NCBI GenBank assembly: GCA_930367215.1
Contig: OV884060.1
Location: 104,184,151-104,248,150, forward strand
Direction of reading: 5' to 3'
DNA: 64,000 nt
DNA from: Pollenia angustigena
Taxonomy: Eukaryota; Arthropoda; Insecta; Diptera; Polleniidae
Shown here: positions 23,230 to 34,272 of the stretch, piece after piece
Layout: the number at the start of each line of letters is the position of its first letter
Numbering within the stretch: position 1 is the stretch's first letter
The notes under the pieces: generated by a model
What the model was told of the DNA's origin: nothing
The model's database searches: none
What the model saw: only the letters and a program-made list of their open reading frames with translations
Program-made: the position numbers and the translations under genes

Positions 23230-24655
23230 ATACCCTTCACCGAAGGTAAAAGCGTATATATAACTTTGTCATTCCGTTTGTAATTTCTACAATATTGTTC
23301 CTACACCCTATAAAGTATATATATTCTGGGTCCTTATGAAAAGCGAAGTTCAAATCCGGTTGTCCGTCTGTCCGTCTGACCGTCTGTCCGTCTGTCTGTT
23401 GAAATGGGTTTTCCGAAGCCCCCAGATGTGATGGGGGCTTCGTTGGGGTATCTTTCTGTCAGGTATTCTTATTTTAATTTTGCTATTGAAATTCAGCCAG
23501 ATCGATCCACAAATGGCTGAGATATGAGCAAAAAACCACGACTACCTCTATTTTTTTCCAAAAATCCCTTGTGGTTGTTGTATTTTTATTACTTTTTGCT
23601 GTATATCTGGGGAACGGCAAAAGCCAAAGTTTCCAAATTACGTACACACATTAAGGTTGCCAATACACACCATCCTACAAAATGTGGGCGGGATTGGAGA
23701 AGTGGGCGTGGTACCTCCCATACAAAAAAAATTAAAAATTGTATAAAAACCTAAATTTTAAGGCTGCCATATGTCCTATGGATATGATTTATACACTAAA
23801 ATATCGGAAATTTTTTGTTATGACCAAAATTAAATTTTTTTTTTTTTTAATACCCACTTTCGGAAACCATAGATCTCCCCGAGTCCAAGCTTTATAACTA
23901 AAGTAAATGGTAAATTTCTTCTTTAACACGTCGGTATATAAATTTGTCAAATCGGTTTAAAAATGGCTGAGTTATCAGCAAAAAACAACGACTACCTCTA
24001 ATTTTTTTAAAAAATCCCTTGTTGTTGTATTTTTATTACCTTTTGCTGTATATCTGGTGAACGGAAAAAGCCAAATTTTCCAAATTAGGTACACACAATT
24101 AGGATCTTGGTATTGTAAAATATTAACTTCAGACGGCTAATGATTCCGTCAATAGTTGACGCCGCTGCCAGATTCTTCCCGGCATAGATTTCTGATGTCA
24201 GATGGTTTGTCAGAAGAAAATAGAGCACGCTCTAATTGAAATTTTGTCAGATGACTTTGCGTCTGACTTTTACAGAAGCAAAGTTAAAAAGGTAACACAC
24301 GACATGTATGTGTTTTGCAGTGGGAAATTTGACATGTCAGATGACAAAAACATGTCGTCTATATGCTCCTTTAGAAACTGTGAGTTCTCTGGTTCGAATC
24401 TTGTTTTTTTAAAAAGAAAATTTTTTGTTAAAATTTTTATTTTTTTTATGTTCTAAAAACGATTTAAAAAAAATATTTACCAGTTTTCGCTTTTTAAATT
24501 TAATTTATAATGAAGTTTAAAGTATTGTAAATATGTATGTATACATATGTAAAAATTATTTAGTTTTTGTCTAGTTGCTCTGTATTCTGCTCCCGCAATG
24601 GTGAAGGGTATATAAGATTCGGCACAGCCGAATATAGCACTCTTACTTGTTCTAC
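23230..24655 (+). mobile_element. DINE-1/Helentron-like element inside the RT relic
   Basis: Begins ATACCCTTCACCGAAGG after five Ts, contains the CCTATAAAGTATATATATTC and GTCCGTCTGTCCGTCTG blocks typical of Drosophila INE-1, and ends GGTGAAGGGTATATAAG, hairpin TTCGGC-aca-GCCGAA, ACTCTTACTTGTT. An internal ~450-bp partial duplication (TTTTGCTGTATATCTGG at 23595 and 24042) is visible. A truncated PIF-type MITE is nested at 24113-24372. Confidence 0.75.
24113..24372 (-). mobile_element. Truncated ACGACATG-family MITE
   Basis: The inverse of 47961-48225 with very few differences, including the TCAATAGTTGACGCCGCTG and TTTCAATTAGAGCGTGCTC blocks (reverse-complemented here). Only one terminus (AGGAGCATATAGACGACATG, inverted at 24352-24371) is present. 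Confidence 0.7.
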
Positions 24656-24826
24656 ATAAAATCATAATGACAAAAGAACAAGAATACCTTATTAACCGAA
24701 TACGTTTTGCCAGATCGCGTAGAGGAAGATATAATATTCAATTTCGGCATCGAAGGCATGCATCTGAATGCCAATTTTTTGTTTTATGCATACGTCTCTG
24801 GAATCAACTCCCAAGTCATATCCAAA
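24656..24826 (+). pseudogene. RT relic, part 2
   Basis: Continues the element of 22504: EYLINRIRFARSRRGRYN, then RRHASECQFF and RLWNQLPSHIQ, the C-terminal RLWN-LP motif common to Jockey/CR1 ORF2 proteins. It breaks at 24827, where a hAT is inserted. Confidence 0.75.
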
Positions 24827-26021
24827 CAGTGTTGCCAGTGGATTTTTTCAAAAATACCTACACATGCTAATAAAAATCCGATTGTTCCCTACACGTTGAA
24901 AAAATTTTCCCTACAAAAATCCCTACGCATTACTATCATTAAAATAGAAGAAAACCCCATATTTATAAAAAATAAATTTTATCCGAAAATGTATATTAAA
25001 GCTTTGACATAAAATAAGTACAAAACTAAAAAAATAATACATTTGTATGTACTTTTAATTTTTAATTTTTTAATTTTAATTAAATTCAATTAAGTCTTTC
25101 AACATTAGGTGAGATCCCGTACTCAACGTTGGGAGCCCACGGGATCCCAATCTTACCGAAAAGTGTTCTTGTACTGAAAGTTTGGTAAAGTAGAGCCTTT
25201 AAGAGAAAAATATTCTTCTTCTTGCACGAAGTAGCCCGTACTTTTTTTGGGCAAATTTATAAAATTGTTTGACAATCAGCTGTGTCAAAAAAAAATTTTA
25301 AAACATGCAAGCAAGTTAACCAAAATAATTAATCAAAGTAATTTTTTGGGAATACAAAATTTTCATTTACAAGATCTTGTTTGTCGTGCTTAATTCCCAA
25401 TTTGTAATTCTTGATAAAAACACTAAAATTTATTGTTGAAGGGATAATAAGCTGTGCGAATTTTCACTGGTTGCTTAGGCCAGATAATTAATGTCAGAAA
25501 TATTTATAAAATAAACAATAGAAAATGTTGAAATATGCAAGTAAATGCTTGAATTTTAATTATATGCACGTTAATATGTCATCTATGTATTTAATTAAAC
25601 ATATTTCATATAAACGTTTTCTTTTGGATCAGAAATTTGGTTTTTATTGTTCCCGTACTTTTGTACATTTGTATCTTTTAGTGAGAGAAATTTTTGTTAA
25701 CTCTCATTTTACCGAACTTTACCCAACAAGTACGAAATCAAACCTACATACATATTAGTGTCGCCAACTTTTGAAGCCATAAACAACTCTGGAAATATAT
25801 TTTGAATCTATTTTAGGGGAACAACTTTTTTTTCAACCGTTTTGGACAATAAAATATCATTAAAAAATGTTTTTTCAGCATTAATTTTATGATAATACGA
25901 AAAATCCCTACATTTGGAAGATTATGAAAAATCTGTCCGATTTTCCCTACGCTTCTATTTAAGTATCAAAAATACCTACATGTAGGGATTTTCCCCTACT
26001 TCAGGCAACACTGTATCCAAA
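24819..26021. mobile_element. hAT element, TSD tatccaaa
   Basis: 24827-26013 begins CAGTGTTGCCAGTGG and ends CAGGCAACACTG; tatccaaa is at 24819-24826 and 26014-26021. Non-autonomous. It contains CCCTACA/TGTAGGG-type subterminal repeats and a degenerate repeat H copy (25330-25500). Confidence 0.85.
25330..25500 (-). repeat. Dispersed repeat H, degenerate hammerhead
   Basis: Same repeat as 21270-21557, inverted. The CTGATGA core has become TTAATTA while the CTGG/CCAG stem and GAAA remain. Confidence 0.6.
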
Positions 26022-26080
26022 ACACAAACAACGCAATACATTTTAAGAAAATGCTTATTGATTTCCTAACGTAATTTTAA
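26014..26080 (+). pseudogene. RT relic, part 3 (C-terminus)
   Basis: After the hAT the frame reads IQNTNNAIHFKKMLIDFLT and a stop, the expected end of a non-LTR ORF2. The TSD sequence itself encodes the shared IQ residues. Confidence 0.65.
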
Positions 26081-26399
26081 ATCACTGTTTTTATTTCAAC
26101 TAGTTAAAAATATTTGTATTAATTGTTACTGCACTCACAATATTCTGTACGTAAAATTAACTAAAATTGTAATATAAAATAAATGAAAATTCAATTAAAA
26201 ACCGGTCTACTTATTTTTCATTTATTTTTAACAAAAAGTTCATTTAATTTTTACTGTCAAAAATTCAACACCATATTCAGTAAAAACAATTAAATATTTA
26301 GTTATTTTTTAAAATTTTACTGTCAAAAAATTGACCCCATATTCAGTAAAAACAATAAAATATTCAGTTATTTTATTAAATTCAGTAATTTTCGTTTAC

Positions 26400-26490
26400 T
26401 CCACAAAAGAGCCGAATTTCTAAAAAATACCAGACAGACACCTGTCCGCTTGTTTTTCTTATAAGCGATAGAGGGAGAATATTATTATTT
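26400..26490 (-). repeat. Helitron scrap
   Basis: ATACCAGACAGACACCTGTCC at 26428 is the inverse of the GGACAGGTGTCTGGTACTTT segment of the 2105-4956 Helitron. Confidence 0.5.
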
Positions 26491-26631
26491 ACTTTCCCTG
26501 TTACCAGGCGCGGATCCAGCCTTAGGGGGGGGGAAATTTTTTATGATACAAAAAAAATTTGTTTTTAAAAGTTTATTAAAAGCAATTTGTGCATATTATA
26601 TTAAAAAAACTCAACAATAAGGTTAAATAAA

Positions 26632-27105
26632 ATATTCAACATAAAAAAAAAAATTCTTGACAAAAGTACGAAAAAACAGAAGTAAGGAAAAAACATGTAA
26701 AATCAATTAAAAATGGATAATCATTCAGGAAAAGCAAATTTCGATCTACCAAATGTTAAAATACAATTTGGTTTAAGGATTGATGTTTGACTATTGACGT
26801 CAGCAGTCGTCGATGGCTGCGAGTGTAAGACGGCAAATCCATCTGAGGAGATCGAGTGGTTGCGATCGAAACATGTCATGGTAACCTGCCGGCCAGGGTT
26901 CGAGCCCGGGCCACGTCAAGAATGAAAGATTATCAGTAACAATTTTAATTAATTTTCATGTTGTAAAATTCCTTTCTTCATAAATATAATTTAATGAAAA
27001 TTAAATTTCATGAACTTAAGCCTAATTAAAAATATTAAAAATTTGGATTAAAAACCATAAATAGTTCAACAAAATAACCACAATACTAATTATATTCAAC
27101 ATAAA
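26632..27105 (+). mobile_element. Single SINE with 14-bp TSD
   Basis: 26646-27091 is a diverged sense copy of the 142-2073 unit: ATTCTTGACAAAAGTACG, B box GGGTTCGAGCCC (26896-26907), 3' end ACCACAATACTAATT. Flanks atattcaacataaa at 26632-26645 and 27092-27105 are identical, showing retroposition by target priming. It lacks the first ~80 bases of the unit. Confidence 0.85.
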
Positions 27106-27899
27106 TTAAAATAAACTTATCTTTTTAAATAAGCAATTTATGATTTCCTTGTGAGGCAAATTTAGATAGTACAGTATATGTTCAGTTTGTCATTGTTGAT
27201 CTGAGCCATGTTTTTATTTGACGAAGGGTAGGAAATGACCTCTCGCTCGTAGCATTACTTACGAGCATTGAAACGAAAATTTGAAATATTTTTCTTAGAT
27301 TTAGGTAGATATCTTCATCACAGCTTATTAAAGCATCTACAACGTTATCTGATAGATTTTCAGATAATTTCCGTGTTTGTTGCCAATGCTACAGTACAGG
27401 CTCAAGTTTAGATGTTAGTAGGTGTTTATCTCGAGTTGTGGTTTAAAAGTTTTATATCTGTATATGACTTGATTACACTTTGAGTAGAAGTTTTGGTATG
27501 TTCAATACATTAAAGATATCTATTGGAAAGGTGTTTTGAGATCTTCTAAAATAAATTCAATAAGAGAATGAAACCTACGGCTCGGTAGAAATCTTCAACA
27601 TTTTGGATGTGATTATTTCGTTCAAATTTTGTTTTTTAGGTTGGAACCTCGATTTGAACGCAAATAACTTTAACTTTTTTTAAAAATCACTTTAAATTGT
27701 TCTTCGGCTTTATTTCTTTTTTCTTCAAGGCACATGATTAAAGTTTTGATAAGGCTTGATCCTTTTTGAAGATCTATATCGTGCTTTTGTAAAATGATAA
27801 TAAGCGGCTGTGTTGCAATAAGTATCACACTTAATATGTTTATTCCGCAAATAAATTCAAAAGTTCTAAGTGAGTTCCTTAATATAAGGCTCTTGATGA

Positions 27900-28400
27900 A
27901 GTATCTCTACCTTTCCACTCAGATATTTTTTCCAAAGCTTCTACTATATGATGTACAGTTGTTGCAAAGTGTAAAGCTGAGTCGTGACGGTCCACCCATC
28001 TTGTCTCCCAAATACTTTACTAAAAAAGTGTTTTGCCTGATTTACGGGAAATAGCAAGACGTTTGTTTCGCATTTGTCGCGGTTTCCAAAATTTTTTAAC
28101 AGCTTAATTGATGACATCAAACGACACCCATCAGTTCCAACTCCTATACCATTTTTTAGGTCAAGACTTAAATTTGTCAAAGTTTTAAGAACTGTTGATG
28201 ATAGTGCCATCGCATCAATTGACACATCAGCGTCATTATCAATATCCTGTGAAGGCTCTTCAAATGCTTTTACAACAAAGCCAAAACAATTATTGCCTAA
28301 CAACTTTTTGTTGTATGTTGAAATATTTTAAAGAGAAGGAAATCTGGCTTTTCCCCGACAAATCCGTGCGTTCGTCAAAAATTATCGAATAGGATTTTTT
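27900..28400 (-). pseudogene. hAT transposase relic
   Basis: The minus-strand frame 28303-27944 contains NLSLDLKNGIGVGTDGCR-like sequence corresponding to the hAT (DUF4371-type) motif around the second catalytic Asp (LDL...GxGTDG), then NQAKHFFSKVFG. Upstream of 28303 a second frame carries DLSGKSQISFSLKYFN. No complete RNase-H-like fold, no BED finger and no dimerisation domain is readable. Family is inferred from motif spacing plus the hAT TSD and ends. Confidence 0.6.
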
Positions 28401-29645
28401 TCATATAACACATATATTCATAAGTATTGCAAATACTAAGGCTCTTTAATAATTCAACCGCACGCATTTTCAAGTCAAACGTTTACTCTTTGGTTATACA
28501 TAGATGACGCCTGCTGGGATTGAATGTAGAATAATAAGTATTTGAATACAGTAAACTAGATGTTTCATTGAAAATATCTAATAAATAACTATTAGGGTGA
28601 AGATTTGGATACTTGTTGAAAATTTGGTTAGAGATTCAGTAAAAAAACAAAAAAATACTTATTGAAAATTTCGTTAGAGATTCAATAAAAAAACAAAAAA
28701 AACCTTGCTGGGATTTCCAAAAATTTTGTACATTAAAAAAAGATAATATTAATGGGTATTCTTGTATTATCGAAATAAACAAAACATATTTTTATAATTT
28801 CCGGGGGGGAAATTTCCTTATTTCACCCCCCCCTGAATCCGCGCCTGCCTGTTACACACGTTTGTTTTACTTTTGTTGTACTGACCACGTTGTTTACAGA
28901 AGAACTCTCAATTATAAGACACCAGCAGCATGGCCGATATGGCTTCGCAATTATTTCACTTTTAAAATTTGATGTATTTAACTAAATTATATTAACAAAT
29001 AGAAAATGGGTATTGCTTACACAAAACAAGCAATTCATTTTTTATAAATAAGTAAAAATTAATTTTTGGTAGTACATACAATTATATAAAATAACTGAAT
29101 ATTTTATTGTTTTTACTGAATATGGTGTTGAATTTTTGACAGTAAAATTTTATAAAATAACTGCATATTTATTTGTATTTACCGAATATGTAGTTAATTT
29201 TTTGACAATTAATTTATATAAGATAACTGAAAATTCATTTGGTTTTACGGAATTCGTATTAATATGCACTTAGTTTTTTGAATGAATTTAGAATCAGTTA
29301 AAAATAAATTTGCTTGGAATTTTAAATGTTTATTTATTTAAAAATGACTGAACGGAATATTTCTTAAATAAACTGCAGTCCGTTACTGTAATAATATTGT
29401 GAGTGTGCACATACATATATACATACATTTTTTATTTTTTACCTAAATTGATCCTTGTTTTTTATGTATTTTTTCTGTTTTCCAAAAATTGTATTTGTAT
29501 TTTTTTCTTTTTTCCCAAAAATTTTGTAAAACTATTGACATTTTATATTATTATTTAACAACTCTGATTATAATACTGTAATTTTTAAGATATACTTGTC
29601 TTGTTGTATTAGAAAATCGATATTAATAAATAAAATTGGTAGCTC

Positions 29646-30272
29646 AGTAGTGCGATTCACTAAATTTTATAACGATGATCGGATCGTTAAAATAAATATA
29701 GCGAAAATTTATAGAATATGCTATTCAGTAAAATTTATATCGAAAATCGCTGTCTTTTATAGTCAGCTGTTACTTTAAGCCATTTTTTTGTCGTTATTTT
29801 AGCGACAATAATTTAGGTCGTGTTTATTTAATCGATAAAATGTATTTTATGTTTAAAATAGCTTGCATACATACAAAGATAAATTGATAAGCATATGTAT
29901 GAACAAAAACAAAATCATAAATTCAAAATGTACAAAAAAATCATATTAAGAACAAAAACAAAATTCTAAATCACAATTTAACCCTTCGTGTTACTCATGA
30001 GTCTGGCCAGGCCTTTTTCAATGCATTTTGAATGAATAAAAATGTGTAACACGGGGGGTTAAGAACAATTTCATTTGTTTTTATTTTATTATCTTTTGTG
30101 CTTTTCGTTTTTTTTAGCATTTTTAAGACAGAGATGTTACAAAAATACAGCTGTTTGCTATCGTTAAAAAAAGTTACAGAATCACACTATCGTTACTGCA
30201 AGCGAATATATATGTATGTCGACAAATATAACGATTGTCGGTTCGTTAAAAGTTAGTGAATCGCACCACAGC
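29646..30272. mobile_element. MITE with GTGCGATTCACTAA ends
   Basis: GTAGTGCGATTCACTAA at 29647 with ATAACGAT is inverted as TTAGTGAATCGCACCAC ending near 30269. TSD uncertain (agct on both sides). A 77-bp TTAA-flanked MITE is nested at 29982-30058. Confidence 0.6.
29978..30062. mobile_element. 77-bp piggyBac-type MITE
   Basis: TTAA-CCCTTCGTGTTAC and GTAACACGGGGGG-TTAA bracket 29982-30058. The CTGGCCAGGCC centre resembles the CTAGCCAGACC block at 63340. Confidence 0.65.
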
Positions 30273-30320
30273 TGTGCTTCTTTGTACTGCTAATTAGAGA
30301 TCTTTTTGTCAAAATTTGTA

Positions 30321-30706
30321 TACACTCATAAAATTATTACAGTAACTGATTGTAGGTTATTAAATTCGTTTTCGGTACTGTTAAAATTGAATAAAAATAT
30401 AGTTATTTTACGAATAAATTTATTTTTCAACATTTATGTTTGTTATTAAAAAAACAAACTACCAAAAAATAATGTTTTCCGTATTTTTTGTTGTTAATTT
30501 GTTTGATTTTTATCGGTTAAAATATATTTTTTAAAAGTAAAAACTATTCAATTTTAACGAATCATGTTCAATAAATAAAAAACTTAGAAATTACTGAAAA
30601 AATCATTTGTTTTAAATGAAATGTAAATGATCCGTTTTTTAAATGAATTTTAATTTGTTTCAAATGAATTTTCGTTTGAATTTAACTACATAATATTTTG
30701 AGTGTA
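30321..30706. mobile_element. MITE C copy 2, TA flanks
   Basis: 30323-30704 begins CACTCATAAAATTATTAC and ends ATAATATTTTGAGTG with TA on both sides. The TA duplication suggests a Tc1/mariner-type origin for the family. Confidence 0.7.
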
Positions 30707-31070
30707 TGTCTGCATAGGGACTGAAATGTCAAATGTTTTTGTAATGTTGTAAAAAAATTCAAATGTAATTTCGAGCATAAGGCAATACAATGAAGGACCA
30801 TTAAAGGAAAAGTCCTCTAGAACGATTACCTTTTGGGTGGAGTATCAAAACCAATTTAGAACATTACCTAACATTGTAATAAAATATCTTATAATCCTTG
30901 CGCTACTTCGGTTTCTTTTCAGCTGCCCGTGAAATATTAAATAACATGATCAACTGCCTTAAACCAAATAAGATGGACATGCTTGTTTTTACAAAAACTT
31001 TAATTTTTCCTACATTCAGTCGATATTAATATCGATAGTGAAATCTGAAAAATCGATAGTATCCCAATAC

Positions 31071-31345
31071 TTAAGGCCTAAGCATAATATGCATAGCCTT
31101 GCTTAACCTACTGTCAAAAATTAATAAAAAGTCTCTCAAATGTATGTAAAAAAACAAAAACAAAATAAAAAACATTTAATTCCGTACGGAGTGTGCGATT
31201 AGATTCGCACCTTGCTTAAGCAAATGACAGTTTCATTAAACTTAGTAAAAAATTTCCTTAAGTTTAATATGGTTTGCCTCATTTAGTTAACACGTATTCG
31301 CACATTTGCTTAAGCCAACTTAAGTACATTATGGTTGGGCCTTAA
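31071..31345. mobile_element. TTAA-flanked MITE splitting the hAT TSD
   Basis: TTAA-GGCCTAAGCATAAT at 31071 and ATTATGGTTGGGCC-TTAA ending 31345. Inner repeats CTTGCTTAAG / TTTGCTTAAG. It sits exactly between the right end of the 22424 hAT and that element's TSD copy. Confidence 0.7.
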
Positions 31346-31352
31346 TTTCCAT

Positions 31353-32129
31353 ACAACAAGAGATACATACACCTTTTAATTATAGTATGAAACTGGTGTT
31401 TGGTTAAGTGTATTATTAAAGTGAATAATTAATTGTGTGTTTAGTGATAATTTGCAATAAAATGAAACAAACCAACGCGTTTTTTAACTGTGAAAACGTT
31501 ACAATATTCACTTGCTGAATATTACAAAAATTATACATTTGAGTTTTTATTTAGTCACTAAAGATTTCATAGATTTACATTTAAAATATTTCCTATTTGT
31601 TCCTATCAATGCCATAGAACAGAAATTTGGTAGCCATGAACGCTGTAGATACTCTGAATTTGCAAATAGTTTAATATTGTAGTAGAATTTCTACATCTTT
31701 CCATTTGTACAGATGTGTCTGTATAAGAAAACTTGCAATTTATAAAGTTTTATTTCCGTACTATTCATATTTGTTTGAATTTCTTATTTTCTAACTTAAA
31801 TCGGCGTTGCAATCTAACTTTGCCTTTTGCATAATTTTAGTTAAGTTTTTTGGTTTATTTATTTAGAATAATATTTTTACCTCTGGATTTAGTTAAAGCC
31901 GCAGTTAGAAGCCAGATACAAAGTTTCTACAGAATATTAAGAGAATGTGAATGCACAAAAAATATTAATTAATAATAAAAAAAAAATTGTGTTGAAAATA
32001 AATCGCGTTTTAATTTAAACTAGTGTTCGCCTAATGGTCAAAATTCGACCATAATTTTTTTGTAAATTTGATGAAAACATAATTCATCTAAGTATATATG
32101 AATTTATTTGTTTCGAGCATTTATTTTTT
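31353..32129. other. Gene-free stretch
   Basis: AT-rich DNA without a supported frame, inverted pair or tandem array. Confidence 0.4.
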
Positions 32130-32630
32130 CCTTCAAAGTGAATCGATTTGGCGAGGGACCAACCTCCGGTTCATATTTTATCTTCTACGTGAGTAAATTT
32201 AATTTTGTAAGTTCAATATAAAAAATACCAATTGAAAAACAAAAAAGTATCAAAAAGTCTCCCTTATATATCGTTTAATTTTATGTTTCTATGTCTAATA
32301 TTAACGAAAATTAATCAAAGTACCAGCTGTTGAACGAAAAAAAAACCAAAAAGATCCCCTTACATATTCTTATTCACCCAGTTTAATGAATAATTGTATC
32401 TTTAAAGGTCGAATATTAACGAAAATTCAAAAAGTTCCAGATGAAGAACAAAAAATACCAGCATTTTTTATCTTATAGGTTATCACTCACTCAGGACCCT
32501 ACACCTATAACATTATGTTTCTAAGTTCAATATTATAGAAAATTTAAAAATTATCACATGAAGCACAAACAAATTTTGTTTCCCGTATTTCGCCTTTTTT
32601 TCTTCCCATAGAGGTTCGGTTGACAAACAA
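32130..32630 (-). mobile_element. Helitron fragment with minisatellite units
   Basis: ATCGATTTGGCGAGGGACC at 32140 is the inverse of the 5' region of the 2105 Helitron; from 32230 on there are about three units of its ~118-bp repeat in inverse orientation (TTATGTTTCTAAGTTC, AATATTA). No ends are preserved. Confidence 0.7.
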
Positions 32631-32631
32631 A

Positions 32632-32830
32632 GGAAGAAAGCGTTCTTAACTGTTTTGCCTGGTCTGATTTATACATAAGATTTATATAGTCGAAATATTC
32701 GAAAACCGGTTTCTGAAAAATGTCGAATAATCGATCACCCTGTGTTTTCTAGCAATTTCGTACGCTTGACATACAGAGGAGGAAAGTGTTCTTAACTGTT
32801 TTGCCTTACCCGATTTATATATAGATATTA
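32632..32830 (+). repeat. Two-copy ~140-bp duplication
   Basis: GTTCTTAACTGTTTTGCCT occurs at 32643 and 32786, each followed by a GATTTATA block and preceded by GGAAGAAAG / GGAGGAAAG. Confidence 0.6.
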
Positions 32831-32899
32831 TGTATATCCATATGAACTTTCTTATAAGTTTGGAAATGGAAATACACAACATAAATGCGATGTGCCGAA

Positions 32900-33376
32900 T
32901 TATACATACCCTGAAACATAGTTTATACAAAGTTTGTATCATCGTTCGGTGGAAATCGCTACAGGGAGATGATCCGAAGCTTTTTGTGCGAAAAAATTGA
33001 TGATTAAGACGTAAAGGATATGTGGTTGCAACAGGATGTTGCCACTTGCTACGCAGTAAGAGAAACAATGAATCGTTTGAAAGAAAAGTTCGAAAATTGC
33101 GTTATTTCTCGTGAAGGAGGAGTTAATTGGCCACCAAGATCATGCGATCTGACACCTAAAGACAATTTTCTGAGGGGTTTTTTTAAATCGAAAGTGTACA
33201 GCTCTAATCTCGCAACAGTTAAAAAGCTTAAAAACAACATTATCGAGCCGATATCAACCAGTGACAACAGTTTATTAAAAAACGCTATTGAGAATTTTGG
33301 TAAAAAAAATTTGAAGTCTGTATATGTTAATAGCAGCAGGGGTGGTCACTTGACCGACACAATTTTTAATTTTTAA
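32900..33376 (+). pseudogene. DD41D mariner transposase relic, C-terminal half
   Basis: From about 32940 the sequence encodes NRYREMIRSFL, a broken linker, then MWLQQD (second catalytic D), VNWPPRSCDLTPKD with the third D after 41 residues, and RGGHLTDTIFNF at the end. DGATCHTA has become DVATCYAV and LTPLD is LTPKD. The N-terminal DNA-binding region and first D are missing. Same family as 53964-54893 and 50320-51197. Confidence 0.75.
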
Positions 33377-33776
33377 ACGGAACCTTTTTGTAAAAAACTG
33401 AAATAAAAAATATAAATAAAAACATATTTTTTTTATCATTTTTAATATCTCAAAAATTTTTAATTTTTTTGAGATATTAGCATTAACTGTATTAACGTAA
33501 ACTGTCTTTCCGCAAAAAAAACTTCCGCTAGTTACCCACGTGTATGGTTTTTTACACAAATGCAATGTCGGTCTAATTTGCTGTAGCGCCATAGTTCGTT
33601 TCTAACCAAAGTCATGATTTAAGTAACATTAATGATGTACCCAATAAAAAATTTTATCATTTTGCGAAGCACTAATGGTACATTTAAAAAATAAGCGCAG
33701 TAAAGTAAATGAAAGAACTCTCAACAACTTTTATAAAAAAATTAACATTTAAAGTGCAACAGCATTCCCTTACTAT

Positions 33777-33946
33777 GAAGCAGGTTTGTAAGGGAGAATA
33801 CTACAAAATAACTATATCAAAATATTCAGTGTGTAAGGCTGATCGTTACATACAACAATTTTGGAAACTCGCCATATAAAATTCATGTCTTCGGTAAGCG
33901 CAATGGTAAGCCAAACTTTTATGTTTCTCCCTTACAAACCTGCTTC
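33777..33946. mobile_element. MITE with GAAGCAGGTTTG ends
   Basis: GAAGCAGGTTTGTAAGGGAG at 33777 is inverted as CTCCCTTACAAACCTGCTTC ending 33946. No TSD is obvious. Confidence 0.65.
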
Positions 33947-34053
33947 GGTTGAAGCTCCATTTATTATTGGGTATTTAACCAATTGGTGATCAACAACAAA
34001 CCATACAAGTTTGTATGTCAAAAATATTCACACTTGTCGATAAAACATGTTGT

Positions 34054-34272
34054 CTCTAGTGCAGTGATAACCACTCCATAACTCGCGAGCCAGTCAATAA
34101 TCGTATTTTTCACACAGGCACGGTCGGCTATTCACATGTATATTACAACTTTGTTCGTTTCAAAACATCAGACTATCATCAGTCTCTGCGACCGCACACA
34201 AGCACATAATATCTTTGAGTGCGTGCGTTCCGGGCTTTCTTAGTTCGGGGCTTGGTTATCACTGCTCTAGTG
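34054..34272. mobile_element. 203-bp hAT MITE, TSD ctctagtg
   Basis: 34062-34264 begins CAGTGATAACCACTCC and ends GGGCTTGGTTATCACTG, flanked by ctctagtg at 34054-34061 and 34265-34272. A second copy is 45969-46245. Confidence 0.9.

Larger units (their letters stand above)
26497..28855 (-). mobile_element. hAT element with CAGGCGCGGATCC ends
   Basis: 26505-28847 begins CAGGCGCGGATCCAGC and ends CTGAATCCGCGCCTG, with G-run/C-run subtermini; TSD cctgttac at 26497-26504 and 28848-28855. It carries a minus-strand hAT transposase relic and a SINE (26646-27091). Confidence 0.85.
26132..29405. mobile_element. MITE C (CACTCA family) expanded by a nested hAT
   Basis: Begins CACTCACAATATTCTGTAC and ends TAATAATATTGTGAGTG. 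Inner arms carry inverted TTCAGTAAAAACAATAAAATA and ACTGTCAAAAATT motifs (left 26250-26400, right 29090-29210). A 2343-bp hAT fills the centre. Family members without it: 30323-30704 and 53166-53549. Confidence 0.6.
22416..31352 (-). mobile_element. hAT expanded to ~8.9 kb by nested insertions
   Basis: The left end TAGTGCTGGGAAAA at 22424 with TAGTCTTAAAATATCGAT matches the right subterminal region of the 12388 hAT, inverted; the right end ATCGATAGTATCCCAATACT (to 31074) with AATCTGAAA matches its left subterminal region, inverted. TSD atttccat lies at 22416-22423 and, after removing a TTAA-flanked MITE, at 31345-31352. So one hAT MITE later received non-LTR, DINE-1-like, hAT, MITE and SINE insertions. 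Confidence 0.7.

Noticed and set aside
24202..24456. Frame conserved with 47903-48130 (begins MVCQKKIEHALIEILSDD)
   Set aside because: Conservation extends over non-coding flanks of the MITE, and the diverged 13.8-kb copy breaks the frame with indels.
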